From an uncultured Eubacteriales bacterium (lineage in GTDB: Bacteria; Bacillota; Clostridia; Oscillospirales; Oscillospiraceae): a stretch of 9,937 bases of DNA. Shown here piece by piece: positions 1 through 6,947 of the stretch; positions within the stretch are counted from its first letter, which is position 1, and each line of letters starts with the position of its first letter. Position numbers and translations under genes: made by a program. The stretch covers positions 1 to 9,937 of the forward strand of contig USHP01000042.1 in the NCBI GenBank assembly GCA_900554625.1. Reading direction: 5' to 3'. The notes below the pieces were generated by a model. That model was not told where the DNA came from and made no database searches. It worked only from the letters and a program-made list of their open reading frames with translations.

Positions 1-1135
1 GTACAATGGTGCAGCTTCTGTCCCGGCCAATGGTGGCGCCGGAAGCAGGAATCGGATATGTGGTAAATCCATTCAGCCGCAGATTGGCCACCGGAGCCTG
101 TGCCTTCCGGCGCTCTTCTTCCTTGGCACGGCGGCGTTCCTCTTCTTCTCTGGCCCGCTGACGCTCCGCTTCCTCCTGCTGCCGGTGCTGGGCTTCTGCC
201 TGCTGGCGAGCCAGCTCCTGTTTCTTGTTTCCTTGGATGACCAGCAGCAAAACCACTCCGCCGCCCATTGCCATCAGCACTGCCACGGCAATGGCAATCA
301 CCGTCCAGTTTAGATTGGCCAGCAGTCCGTCAAAAATCCCATTGCCGTATTCCGTAAAGGGGATTCCCAATTCCCGCAAGCCTTCCATGGCATAGTCCGT
401 ATAGATGGCATAGTAGCGGCTGTCATCTTCGTAAACCATTCCGTAGGTGTTGATGCCCACAACCGCACCGTTTTCCGCCAGCAGCGGGCCGCCGGAATTG
501 CCCTGGGCAATCTGTGCCGTGTGGGTCAGCACCCAGGTGTTGTCTGCGGGGGCGTATTGCATATGCTGGGAAATCATACCATTGGTGGTGGTAATCTCAT
601 ACAGATTGGGATTTACCGCGGCAACCGTACTGGGATAGCCCAGCGCATAAACCTGGGTACCATCTTTTACTTTTCCGCTTTCCATCAGCGGCAAGGCCTT
701 ATACCCTTTGATGGGGCCCTGGGTTTTGATGATGGCATAGTCCGGGTAACCGGTGGTGGTCCGCAGCACGTTGCATTCCACCGCATGGGCCGGGTCCGGC
801 TCGCCGTTTGCCTGGTTGATGGACCAATTGTCCTGCAGAATCCAGACACGGATTTTCACATCCGCACTCTGGCTGGCTCCCAATACTGTGGCCACATGCC
901 AGTTGGTCACAAAGGTATCAGATTCTTTGCCCGCCTTGCCGACCGCAAAACCGGTTCCAAATCCGCCTACCCACTCCGTACCCCGGGAAGCCATCGCATA
1001 GATCAGTGCAACGCCCTGCTTGGCCTCCTCCAGCATGGATGTGACATCCCGTTTTGCCCCTGCCTGCATGGGCACAATGCTCACCAGCAGAAGCAATACA
1101 AGAAGTACCGTCATGACTTTCCTCTTGGTTCTCAT
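1..1135 (-). CDS. Membrane-anchored trypsin-like serine protease with cytoplasmic FHA domain (3' end outside window)
   Basis: Reading the minus strand from an ATG at 1135 gives an open frame of 378 codons that runs off the left edge. Residues ~1-27 are a signal peptide (basic start, then a Leu/Val-rich core, small residues near AGA). Residues ~35-262 resemble the trypsin/HtrA peptidase fold, with a visible triad: H80 in TNWHV, D132 in YPDYAI and S214 in GNSGGPL. A hydrophobic span at ~277-300 is followed by a highly charged Glu/Arg/Gln segment (~303-347), probably a coiled coil. The last residues contain IGRDRSCTIV, typical of the start of an FHA domain, a phosphothreonine-binding module. Predicted topology (inference): protease outside, FHA inside. 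It is probably the last visible gene of the kinase operon, 87 bases after the preceding stop. AAAGGAGAGA eight bases upstream supports this start. Substrate unknown. Confidence 0.88.
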   Translation of the reverse strand, partial: MRTKRKVMTVLLVLLLLVSIVPMQAGAKRDVTSMLEEAKQGVALIYAMASRGTEWVGGFGTGFAVGKAGKESDTFVTNWHVATVLGASQSADVKIRVWILQDNWSINQANGEPDPAHAVECNVLRTTTGYPDYAIIKTQGPIKGYKALPLMESGKVKDGTQVYALGYPSTVAAVNPNLYEITTTNGMISQHMQYAPADNTWVLTHTAQIAQGNSGGPLLAENGAVVGINTYGMVYEDDSRYYAIYTDYAMEGLRELGIPFTEYGNGIFDGLLANLNWTVIAIAVAVLMAMGGGVVLLLVIQGNKKQELARQQAEAQHRQQEEAERQRAREEEERRRAKEEERRKAQAPVANLRLNGFTTYPIPASGATIGRDRSCTIV

Positions 1136-1143
1136 ATGTATCT

Positions 1144-1148
1144 CTCCT
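1144..1148 (-). promoter_or_regulatory. Shine-Dalgarno site of the protease-FHA gene
   Basis: The minus strand reads AGGAG inside AAAGGAGAGA, eight bases before the ATG at 1135. It fixes this start over the in-frame ATG seven codons further in, and keeps the basic N-region of the signal peptide. Confidence 0.75.
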
Positions 1149-1157
1149 TTTCTATTT

Positions 1158-1188
1158 TGCTGGGAAATCCTTTGCCGTAAGCCCAGCA
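1158..1188 (-). repeat. Seven-base inverted repeat in the leader of the protease gene
   Basis: TGCTGGG at 1158-1164 and CCCAGCA at 1182-1188 are perfect inverted copies separated by 17 bases. They lie just upstream of the protease Shine-Dalgarno site. There is no T-run on either side, so this is not a classic intrinsic terminator. It could be a weak RNA hairpin affecting translation or processing of the last gene, or it could be chance. Confidence 0.3.
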
Positions 1189-1222
1189 TAGTTTACCAAA
1201 TGATGTTCTGCAAAGTTCCTGC

Positions 1223-1993
1223 TCAGGAGTAGGCAGAAAGATACTGCGGCTTCTCCAGAATCTGACCATTGGCAGGTACTTCTCGTTCAGAAACTTTCTC
1301 ATAATCTGCATTATATTCTATAATTGTGATGGTATCGGCGTATGCACTGTAATACTGATATGTGTAACCTTCAAAAAAGCCCGCATCATCATAGTGATAC
1401 TCGCTGAGAGAAGTTATGATGTTGTCTTGCTCATAATACAGGCTGCACAACCGATTTCCATTCCAGCTATAGTAATCCACGCTATTCAAGTACTCACTTA
1501 CAAAAAATCTTTGAATGGTCTTTCCGCCGATCATGGACACCTCTTCCGTAATGGAGCTGTCAGTGCGTTCACCGATTTTTACATTTCCCGGCCCATAGAC
1601 CATCTCAAATTCCGTCTGATAGTCCCCATCGTCAGAAAAAGAGTGGGTAACCTTCCGGGTTAACTGTCCATCTGTATAAAAATATTCTTCTTTGTAAGAC
1701 AGCGTTCCGTCTTCCTCATATCTGCAATATTCTGTCTCTTTTCCCTCACTGTCATAGCTGCTTTCCGAGAGAGAATCAAATGTTCCATCTGCTGTTTTCT
1801 CAATTGACTCCAGGAACTTTCCTTCCGCATCCCACTTGGAAACGTGGGACTCTCCGTTGGCATAAACGAAGGAACGAGTCTCCGTACCTGCGGCATCAAA
1901 TTCCGTAGTCCACCGATACTGGGCCGTTCCGTCGCCGCTGTAACAGAAGCTGGGGCAGATCCCACCGAAGACTGTCCCGCTCCATACGGTCAA
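1223..1993 (-). pseudogene. Displaced 3' fragment encoding YD/MORN-like repeats, out of frame with the kinase upstream
   Basis: This frame is open for 256 codons, but its first ~18 codons overlap the kinase gene in another frame and look like a shadow. Distinct protein starts near base 1945. There is no ATG until far inside the repeats and no convincing ribosome site, so it is probably not an independent gene. The protein is full of short aromatic-Asp-x-x-Gly units (FDAAGT, WDAEGK, YDSEGK, YEEDGT, YDDAGF) with Tyr/Phe/Glu-rich spacers, recalling YD, MORN or YwqK-like repeats. It is visibly richer in A/T than the flanking genes (one 60-base line near 1400 is about 40% GC, against 60% near 4050), which suggests a different origin. 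A likely reading is the tail of another surface protein, perhaps a different kinase ectodomain, joined here by deletion. No specific function can be assigned. Confidence 0.6.
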
Positions 1994-2798
1994 TGGCCGT
2001 GGCAGGAACCACGCCGGTCAGGCTCCAGTACATCGTTGCCGTCAGGGCGTACACATCCGACCAGGGGCCGGAACCGCCTCGCTGGGTGTACTGCTCCAAA
2101 GGACTGAAGCCCCCTTTTGCTACCACCATGGAGGATGCACCGGAGTGCAATCTGACATCTTTTGCCGCTCCCAGATCCAGGATTTTCACCATGCCGTCCG
2201 GCTGAATCATCAGATTATCCGGGCTCAAATCCCGATGAATCAGTCCCGCCTGGTGCACCTGTTCCATTGCCTCCATAACCGGGAAGAAAATACCTTTCGC
2301 CTTCTCCCAGGGAATCGGGCCGCTGTGTCCGATTTGCTGTTTCAGGGTCTGGCCTTCGATCAGATCCATCACGATGTAGGCGGTATCATTTTCCTGAAAC
2401 ACATCCTGCACCCTGACCACGTTGGCAATCTGGCCAAACTTACTCATCTTTCTGGCTTCCTTCAGGAAAATTTCCTGTCCGCCCTTTCCCTGATTGGCGA
2501 TCTGACCGGGGACGCACCATTGCAGCACATTGCTTTTCCTGCAATCCCGGATCACCTGTCCCGAAGGGTAGTATTCCTTTATGGCCACCTTTCTCTCCAA
2601 AGCCAGGTCAAAACCTATGTAGGTAATGCCAAAGCCGCCCTGGCCCAAAACCTTGCCAACCAGATACTTACCATTCAGGATTGTCCCCGGGCGCAGAACA
2701 TACGGTTCCCTATTCTCCTTTTCCGGGTCATAGCCGCATTGGGGACAGGGATATCCCTGGGTTTCCGCCATGCAGCCAAAGCATCGCGCAATCTTCAT
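1896..2798 (-). CDS. Zinc-ribbon serine/threonine protein kinase, truncated (no C-lobe end, membrane span or sensor)
   Basis: A 300-residue protein starting at an ATG with GGAAAGAGAG seven bases upstream. An N-terminal zinc ribbon (C6, C9, C18, C21) is followed by a kinase domain: glycine loop GQGGFGITY (~52-60), K74 in VAIKEYYP, probable helix-C E114, catalytic HRDLSPDN with D190 and N195, metal-binding DLG with D208, SPLEQY in the activation segment, and D248 in WSDVYAL. Homology to the neighbouring kinases stops just after the LPQL block (~284). The last ~16 residues match nothing in the paralogues. The expected C-lobe end with its conserved Arg (PEDR/PGER in the paralogues), the basic stretch, the membrane span and the DUF285 ectodomain are all missing. 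The truncation probably destabilises the kinase fold, so it may be inactive. It sits 74 bases after the intact kinase gene. Confidence 0.85.
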   Translation of the reverse strand: MKIARCFGCMAETQGYPCPQCGYDPEKENREPYVLRPGTILNGKYLVGKVLGQGGFGITYIGFDLALERKVAIKEYYPSGQVIRDCRKSNVLQWCVPGQIANQGKGGQEIFLKEARKMSKFGQIANVVRVQDVFQENDTAYIVMDLIEGQTLKQQIGHSGPIPWEKAKGIFFPVMEAMEQVHQAGLIHRDLSPDNLMIQPDGMVKILDLGAAKDVRLHSGASSMVVAKGGFSPLEQYTQRGGSGPWSDVYALTATMYWSLTGVVPATAIDRMERDSLRWDLPQLLLQRRRNGPVSVDYGI

Positions 2799-2805
2799 GC
2801 TGTTT

Positions 2806-2815
2806 CTCTCTTTCC
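2806..2815 (-). promoter_or_regulatory. Shine-Dalgarno site of the truncated kinase
   Basis: The minus strand reads GGAAAGAGAG seven bases before the ATG at 2798. The identical ten bases precede the next kinase start at 4834, so this leader element was copied along with the genes. Confidence 0.5.
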
Positions 2816-2872
2816 GTCCTTGGCCGTGTTTTCCGAAACGGTTTTTACCGGCATTTTCCCCTGTGCCGTTAT

Positions 2873-4834
2873 TTATGCAAAGAGTTCCTTCCAGGGCTTT
2901 CCGTTGACCTGGTAGCCAACCGGCATGAAGCCCATGTAATCTGTGACCGCCCCGGTATCAAAATGGCTGAGGTCAATCTCCTTCAGTTTCAGACAATCCT
3001 TGAACATGGTCCGCATGGTCTCCACCTTCGCCGTGTCGAAGCTGCTCAGATCCAGATTTTCCAACGTACGGCATCCGCTGAACATACTGCTCATATCCGT
3101 GACGTTCCTCGTATCCATCTGGCCCAGTTTCAGATTCTCCAGAGCTCTGCAATTTTCAAACAAGCCCGACATATTTTCTGCTTTGGCGGTATCAAAACCG
3201 GTCAAATCCAGTTCTGTAAGGGATTCACAGCCATAGAACATCCGGTTCAGATTCACAGCCCCAGCAGTATCCAGTGCGCCAATATCTATCTCCTGCAAAG
3301 ACCGGCAGTTATAGAACATGGACGCAAAGCTCTCTGTCTGCTCCGTGTGGAAGTTTCCATTGAAAGAAACTTTTCTCAAATTGACGAAGTCGTAAAACAA
3401 TCCCTCACAGGCACGAACACCGTTGACACCGCCGTCTGCGGCAATAAACAGGTCATACTGCTTTCCATCCCCGGAAAACCAGATCAGCACCGACCGGTCG
3501 GCATTTTCCGATACATCCCAGCTTGTGGCAGGGGCAGCATCCAGAGAATCCAGGAAGGTGACCGAAACCACCTGGTATTTTTGAATATTGGAGCCATAGA
3601 TCTGCCGCTTTTCCGAAAGCGGACTGATAGGGATCTGCTGCAGCACATTATCTTTCCATTGGTCATCCTGCTGCACAGGCTCGGTAACAGCTTCCGTCAC
3701 CTGCGTTTCTTCGGTTTCGGCGGCAGCGGTTGTCTGCTGCACAGTCTGCGCGGCAGGGGCCTGCAGCGCTGGCTTCTGGGCTGTGCTTCCAAACATCCAC
3801 GCCAGCACGCCGCAGAGCGCAATCACCGCGGCAGCACCGGCAAAAAGCATTCCTTTTTTTCTGGGCTGCCGGATTTTCTTTCCCATCAGTTCCTGGGAAA
3901 ATTGCTCCATGGTCTGGGTTCGGTCCTCCGGGTTCAGCGCCATGGCATGCTGCATGGCGTTCAGCACCGGGGCAGGCAGCGCCTCCAGCTGGGGAAGGCT
4001 CCAGTCTATGGCATCCTTTTCCACCCGATCGATGGCAGGCAGGGGCAGTTTCCCCGTCAAGGTATAGTACATGGTGGCTGCCATGGCATAAACGTCTGTC
4101 CAGGGTCCGGAACCGCCCCGCTGGGTGTACTGTTCAATGGGGCTGAAGCCACCCTTGGCAACCAGCATAGACGACGCGCCGCTGTTCAGTTCCAGATCCT
4201 TTGCCGCTCCCAAATCCAGAATCTTCGTACTTCCGTCGGGCAGGATCATCAGGTTATCCGGGCTCAGATCCCGGTGCACCAATCCCGCCCGGTGCACCTG
4301 CTCCATAGACGCAATCACCGGAAGGAAGATGGTTTTTGCGTCTTCCCAATCCATGGGTCCGGACTGTGCCAGTTTGGCCTTCAGGGTCTGGCCCTCAATA
4401 AAGTCCATAATGATGTAAGCGGTATCGTTTTCCTGAAACAGATCCAGCACATGCACTACCTGGGCAACCTGACTGACCTTGCTCATTTTTCTGGCTTCCT
4501 TCAGGAACATCTCACGTCCGCTGTTTTTGGCGGCGCCGGCCTGTTCGCTGGCATACCATTGAATCTCCCCTGTCTGGGTTTTTCGCCCGGCGCAGCCTGT
4601 AGGAAAATATTCTTTGATGGCCACCTTCCGCTCCAAGGCCAGATCCCAGCCGATATAGGTAATGCCGAAGCCGCCTTGTCCCAGCACACGTCCTATCAGG
4701 TACTGTCCTTTCAGGATTGTCCCCGGGTGCAGGACAAACTCCTGATGCTCTGCTTGTTCCGGATCGTACCCGCACCTTCCGCAGGGATAGGATTCACATG
4801 GCTCCATACAGCCGTAGCACCGATTAAATTTCAT
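2873..4834 (-). CDS. Transmembrane zinc-ribbon Ser/Thr protein kinase with BspA-like DUF285 LRR ectodomain
   Basis: The only gene of the array that is complete and uninterrupted here: 653 residues. Order of parts: zinc ribbon (C6, C9, C18, C21); kinase domain ~42-316 with GQGGFGITY, K74, E113, D189 and N194 in HRDLSPDN, D207 in DLG, SPIEQY, D247, and PEDR of the C-lobe; basic segment (~319-327); membrane helix ~329-348; Ala/Gln/Thr/Glu-rich stalk to ~390; a cap domain (~393-500) with SVTFLDSL, a SWDVS element and IAADGGVNGV; five leucine-rich repeats of exactly 26 residues (Phe at 507, 533, 559, 585, 611); and a closing GKPWKELFA tail. The basic residues before the helix predict kinase inside and repeats outside. 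Start chosen at 4834 rather than the in-frame ATG at 4864, because it has a Shine-Dalgarno site and aligns with its paralogues. Role inferred: surface sensing coupled to cytoplasmic Ser/Thr phosphorylation; ligand unknown. Confidence 0.92.
   Translation of the reverse strand: MKFNRCYGCMEPCESYPCGRCGYDPEQAEHQEFVLHPGTILKGQYLIGRVLGQGGFGITYIGWDLALERKVAIKEYFPTGCAGRKTQTGEIQWYASEQAGAAKNSGREMFLKEARKMSKVSQVAQVVHVLDLFQENDTAYIIMDFIEGQTLKAKLAQSGPMDWEDAKTIFLPVIASMEQVHRAGLVHRDLSPDNLMILPDGSTKILDLGAAKDLELNSGASSMLVAKGGFSPIEQYTQRGGSGPWTDVYAMAATMYYTLTGKLPLPAIDRVEKDAIDWSLPQLEALPAPVLNAMQHAMALNPEDRTQTMEQFSQELMGKKIRQPRKKGMLFAGAAAVIALCGVLAWMFGSTAQKPALQAPAAQTVQQTTAAAETEETQVTEAVTEPVQQDDQWKDNVLQQIPISPLSEKRQIYGSNIQKYQVVSVTFLDSLDAAPATSWDVSENADRSVLIWFSGDGKQYDLFIAADGGVNGVRACEGLFYDFVNLRKVSFNGNFHTEQTESFASMFYNCRSLQEIDIGALDTAGAVNLNRMFYGCESLTELDLTGFDTAKAENMSGLFENCRALENLKLGQMDTRNVTDMSSMFSGCRTLENLDLSSFDTAKVETMRTMFKDCLKLKEIDLSHFDTGAVTDYMGFMPVGYQVNGKPWKELFA
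2924..3316 (-). repeat. Five DUF285-type leucine-rich repeats (78-base period)
   Basis: Five coding repeats of 26 residues, consensus roughly MF-x-x-C-x-x-L-x-x-L-D-L-x-x-F-D-T, with no insertion or deletion between units. The Phe and Cys at the start of each unit are invariant in this gene. This is the ligand-facing part of the kinase ectodomain in BspA-like proteins. Confidence 0.85.
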
Positions 4835-4842
4835 GCTATCCG

Positions 4843-4852
4843 CTCTCTTTCC
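4843..4852 (-). promoter_or_regulatory. Shine-Dalgarno site deciding the start of the intact kinase
   Basis: GGAAAGAGAG lies eight bases upstream of the ATG at 4834. The alternative in-frame ATG at 4864 would place this site inside the coding sequence and add ten residues that no paralogue has. Confidence 0.55.
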
Positions 4853-4907
4853 GCTTTCTATCATGTTACTTTGCAGTCTTCGGGGAAAACGCCCTTATCT
4901 GCATCTG

Positions 4908-5894
4908 TTATTCAAAGAATTCTTCCCATGGCCTGCCATTGATCCGGCCCCCCACATCCATAAAGTCCCGGTAACTGCGCAGCGCCGTCACGTCCAGTCC
5001 TCTGATCTCCAGGTCAGGCAATCCAGGGCATTGCATGAACATTCTGTCCATGTATTGGGGCTGGCAGCCTTGAAAACTGGGAAGTTGGATTTCTTTCAGA
5101 GATTCACATGCCAAAAACATTTCAGCCATATCCGTGCAGCTGCTGAAATCAAATTGTTCCAGATCCAGTTTCTCCAGAGAACTGCATCCTGCGAACATCC
5201 CACGCATGCTGGTCACTTTTGAGGTATCAAAGGAGCTGAGATCCAGCTCTTTCAGCGCCTTGCATCCAGTGAACATAGAATTCATGTCAGTTACCTTCCT
5301 GGTATCCCAGCCGGACAGATCCAGCTCCTCCAAGTTCCTGCAGATACCAAACATAGCGTTCATTCTCTGCGCATTGGAAACGTCCAGATTTTCCACATCC
5401 ACAGTTTTCAGGGAAAAACAGTTCATAAACATGCCGCGCAGATCTTCGGCCTGTTCCGTATGGTAATTCCCTCCAAAGCGGACTGTCTCCAAATTGGTAT
5501 AATATTGGAACAATGCACAGGCGGAACGTACACCATTCACTCCGCCCTCAGCAGCAATAAACATATCGCAGCTATCTCCATAGCCCATAACAACCCAGGC
5601 CAGTACGGAGCCGTCCTGCGCCTCTGATACATCCCAGTGCATCTGCGGCGCAGTATCCAGATTGTCCAGGAACATCACAGATCTGATTTGTTTCCTCATC
5701 ACCCCTGCACCATAGGCCACCGGTTCCAATTCCCCAGCGCCCGGAAACAATTTCAGCACATTTTTCTCCCAGCCAGTACTGTCCGGCTCCGTAGCCGTAT
5801 CCTGCAATACCGTTGGCTCTGCTTCCTCGGTCAGGGGTATGCTCTCTGTCTCAGCCAGGGTTGGCGCCGGCGTCTCTGTCTTCTGCCAGCGAAT
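4908..5894 (-). pseudogene. BspA-like DUF285 ectodomain detached from its kinase by an in-frame TGA
   Basis: This stretch continues the reading frame of the kinase gene at 6941 directly after its TGA (5895-5897) and stays open for 328 codons to TAA. It begins with a Thr/Pro/Glu-rich stalk. A cap domain follows from about base 5771 (WEKNVL, SVMFLDNL, IAAEGGVNGV), then six leucine-rich repeats with an exact 26-residue period, and an NGRPWEEFFE tail at the end. That is precisely the stalk and ectodomain layout of the intact paralogue. There is no ATG before or within the stalk and no well-placed Shine-Dalgarno site; a TTG at 5807 is the first formal start. A separate product would lack a signal peptide and so could not be exported normally. 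It is best read as the second half of an interrupted 677-codon gene. Internal translation or stop-codon readthrough is possible but unsupported. Confidence 0.75.
4962..5429 (-). repeat. Six DUF285-type leucine-rich repeats (78-base period)
   Basis: Six units of exactly 26 residues, each opening with F-x-x-C. The middle units are the most canonical (FTGCKALKELDLSSFDTSK); the fifth and sixth are more divergent. The repeat register is intact despite the upstream stop, so decay of this half looks recent or absent. Confidence 0.82.
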
Positions 5895-6941
5895 TCACCG
5901 CAATCCCACCAGGCAGGCACAGACCATTGCCACAGTCACGCCCGCAGCCAGGACCCGCCTGCTGCCCGAATTTGCTTTCCCATGCTTCCCGGAAAGTTCC
6001 AGAGCAAATTCTTCCATGGTCCGGGTCCGCTCTCCCGGCCGGACCATCAGGGCGTGCTTCAGCGCCTTTACCACCCGGGAGGGCAGTTTTCTGCATTGGG
6101 GCAGTGAAAAATCCAGGGTATCCTTGGTCATCCGGTCAATGGACGAAGGCGGCACTTTCCCTGTCAGAGCGGCGTACATGGTTGCCGCCATTGCGTACAC
6201 GTCACTCCAGGTACCGCTTTCTCCCCGCTGGGTATACTGCTCCAGGGGACTGAACCCGCCCTTGGCTACCTGCATGGAGGATGCGCCGGTATTGATGTTC
6301 AAATCCTTTGCCGCGCCCAGATCCAGGATCTTCGCGCTTCCATCGGACTGCAGCATCAGGTTGTCCGGGCTCAGGTCCCGGTGAATGAGTCCCGCCTGAT
6401 GGACCTGTCCCATGGTATGGATCACCGGGAAAAACAGTTTCTGGGCATCCTTCCACTCCAGCGGACCCTCTCGCTTGACCCGGGCCTTTAACGTCTCCCC
6501 TTCGATGAAGTCCATAACGATGTAGGCGGTATTGTTTTCCTGGAACAAATCCAGAACGTGCACTACATTTTCTATTTCATTGACCCGGCTCATCTTCCTG
6601 GCTTCTTTCAGGAACATTTCCATGCCGCTGCTGCGGGCAAGCTCTGCTTGTTCCGTTGCAAACCAGTGCACATTCTGGGTGCCGGTTTTCCGTCCGGCGT
6701 AGCTGCTGGGGAAATACTCCTTCACAGCCACCTTCCGCTGCAAAGCAAGATCCCAGCCAATATAGGTGATGCCAAAGCCGCCCTGACCCAATACCCGGAC
6801 CACCAGGTACTGCCCCTTCAGAATTGTCCCCGGTTGGAGAATAAACTCTGGAAGCTGCACCTTTTCCGGGTCATAAGCGCACGTTTCGCAGGGATAGCTG
6901 CGGATAATCTCCATACAACCATAGCAACGGCAGGTCTGCAT
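5895..6941 (-). CDS. Zinc-ribbon Ser/Thr protein kinase with membrane segment, ended by in-frame TGA
   Basis: A 348-residue protein: zinc ribbon (C6, C9, C18, C21), then a complete kinase domain with GQGGFGITY, K74 in VAVKEYFP, E113, HRDLSPDN with D189 and N194, DLG with D207, SPLEQY, WSDVYAM (D247), and PGER in the C-lobe. A basic stretch (~319-329) precedes a hydrophobic run ~330-346, and the protein stops two residues after it. The stalk and ectodomain follow in the same frame after the TGA. As it stands, the product would be a membrane-tethered kinase with all catalytic residues and no sensor. Start chosen at 6941, with GAGGAGAGG six bases upstream; the in-frame ATG at 6962 lies before that site. 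The residues flanking the stop (LR before, IRWQK after) are positively charged, unusual for the outer side of a membrane helix; this raises the possibility of a local frame error. Confidence 0.9.
   Translation of the reverse strand: MQTCRCYGCMEIIRSYPCETCAYDPEKVQLPEFILQPGTILKGQYLVVRVLGQGGFGITYIGWDLALQRKVAVKEYFPSSYAGRKTGTQNVHWFATEQAELARSSGMEMFLKEARKMSRVNEIENVVHVLDLFQENNTAYIVMDFIEGETLKARVKREGPLEWKDAQKLFFPVIHTMGQVHQAGLIHRDLSPDNLMLQSDGSAKILDLGAAKDLNINTGASSMQVAKGGFSPLEQYTQRGESGTWSDVYAMAATMYAALTGKVPPSSIDRMTKDTLDFSLPQCRKLPSRVVKALKHALMVRPGERTRTMEEFALELSGKHGKANSGSRRVLAAGVTVAMVCACLVGLR
5989..6043. repeat. 55-base perfect direct repeat, copy 1 (kinase C-lobe)
   Basis: Bases 5989-6043 are identical to 9883-9937. 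The segment encodes the end of the kinase C-lobe (RPGERTRT, then MEEFALELSG). The second copy reaches the window edge, so the identical tract may be longer. The surrounding sequence diverges clearly, which points to a recent duplication or gene conversion. Confidence 0.9.
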
Positions 6942-6947
6942 TCTTTT

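Noticed and set aside
521..1180. A 219-codon plus-strand frame opposite the protease
   Set aside because: The minus-strand frame shows a signal peptide, a full catalytic triad, a membrane span and an FHA start. The plus-strand product has none of these.
1203..1214. Twelve-base match to 7044-7055 (tail of the large kinase gene), possibly a remnant of a lost ectodomain
   Set aside because: The match is too short. A 12-base coincidence between an 87-base gap and both strands of this window is not improbable, and the flanks give no supporting coding similarity.
1930..1955. Programmed +1 frameshift joining the kinase to the repeat frame
   Set aside because: No recognised slippery motif is visible. 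The joined product would still lack the end of the kinase C-lobe and a membrane span, so a deletion junction explains the region better.
2799..2872. Terminator or promoter between kinase genes
   Set aside because: Only a five-base stem (CGGCA/TGCCG) without a T-run is present. No convincing -35/-10 pair was found here or in the other gaps, so read-through transcription is the simpler view.
2681..4942. A 753-codon open frame on the plus strand
   Set aside because: It lies antisense to the intact kinase gene and extends across its ends. Its openness follows from the codon use and 78-base repeats of the real gene. It has no domain, no sensible N-terminus and no ribosome site.
5895..5897. TGA read as tryptophan or selenocysteine
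   Set aside because: TGG is used for conserved Trp residues throughout and TGA closes the reading frame at 1223-1225. The site lies at the end of a membrane helix, not in a catalytic Cys position, so recoding is unlikely.
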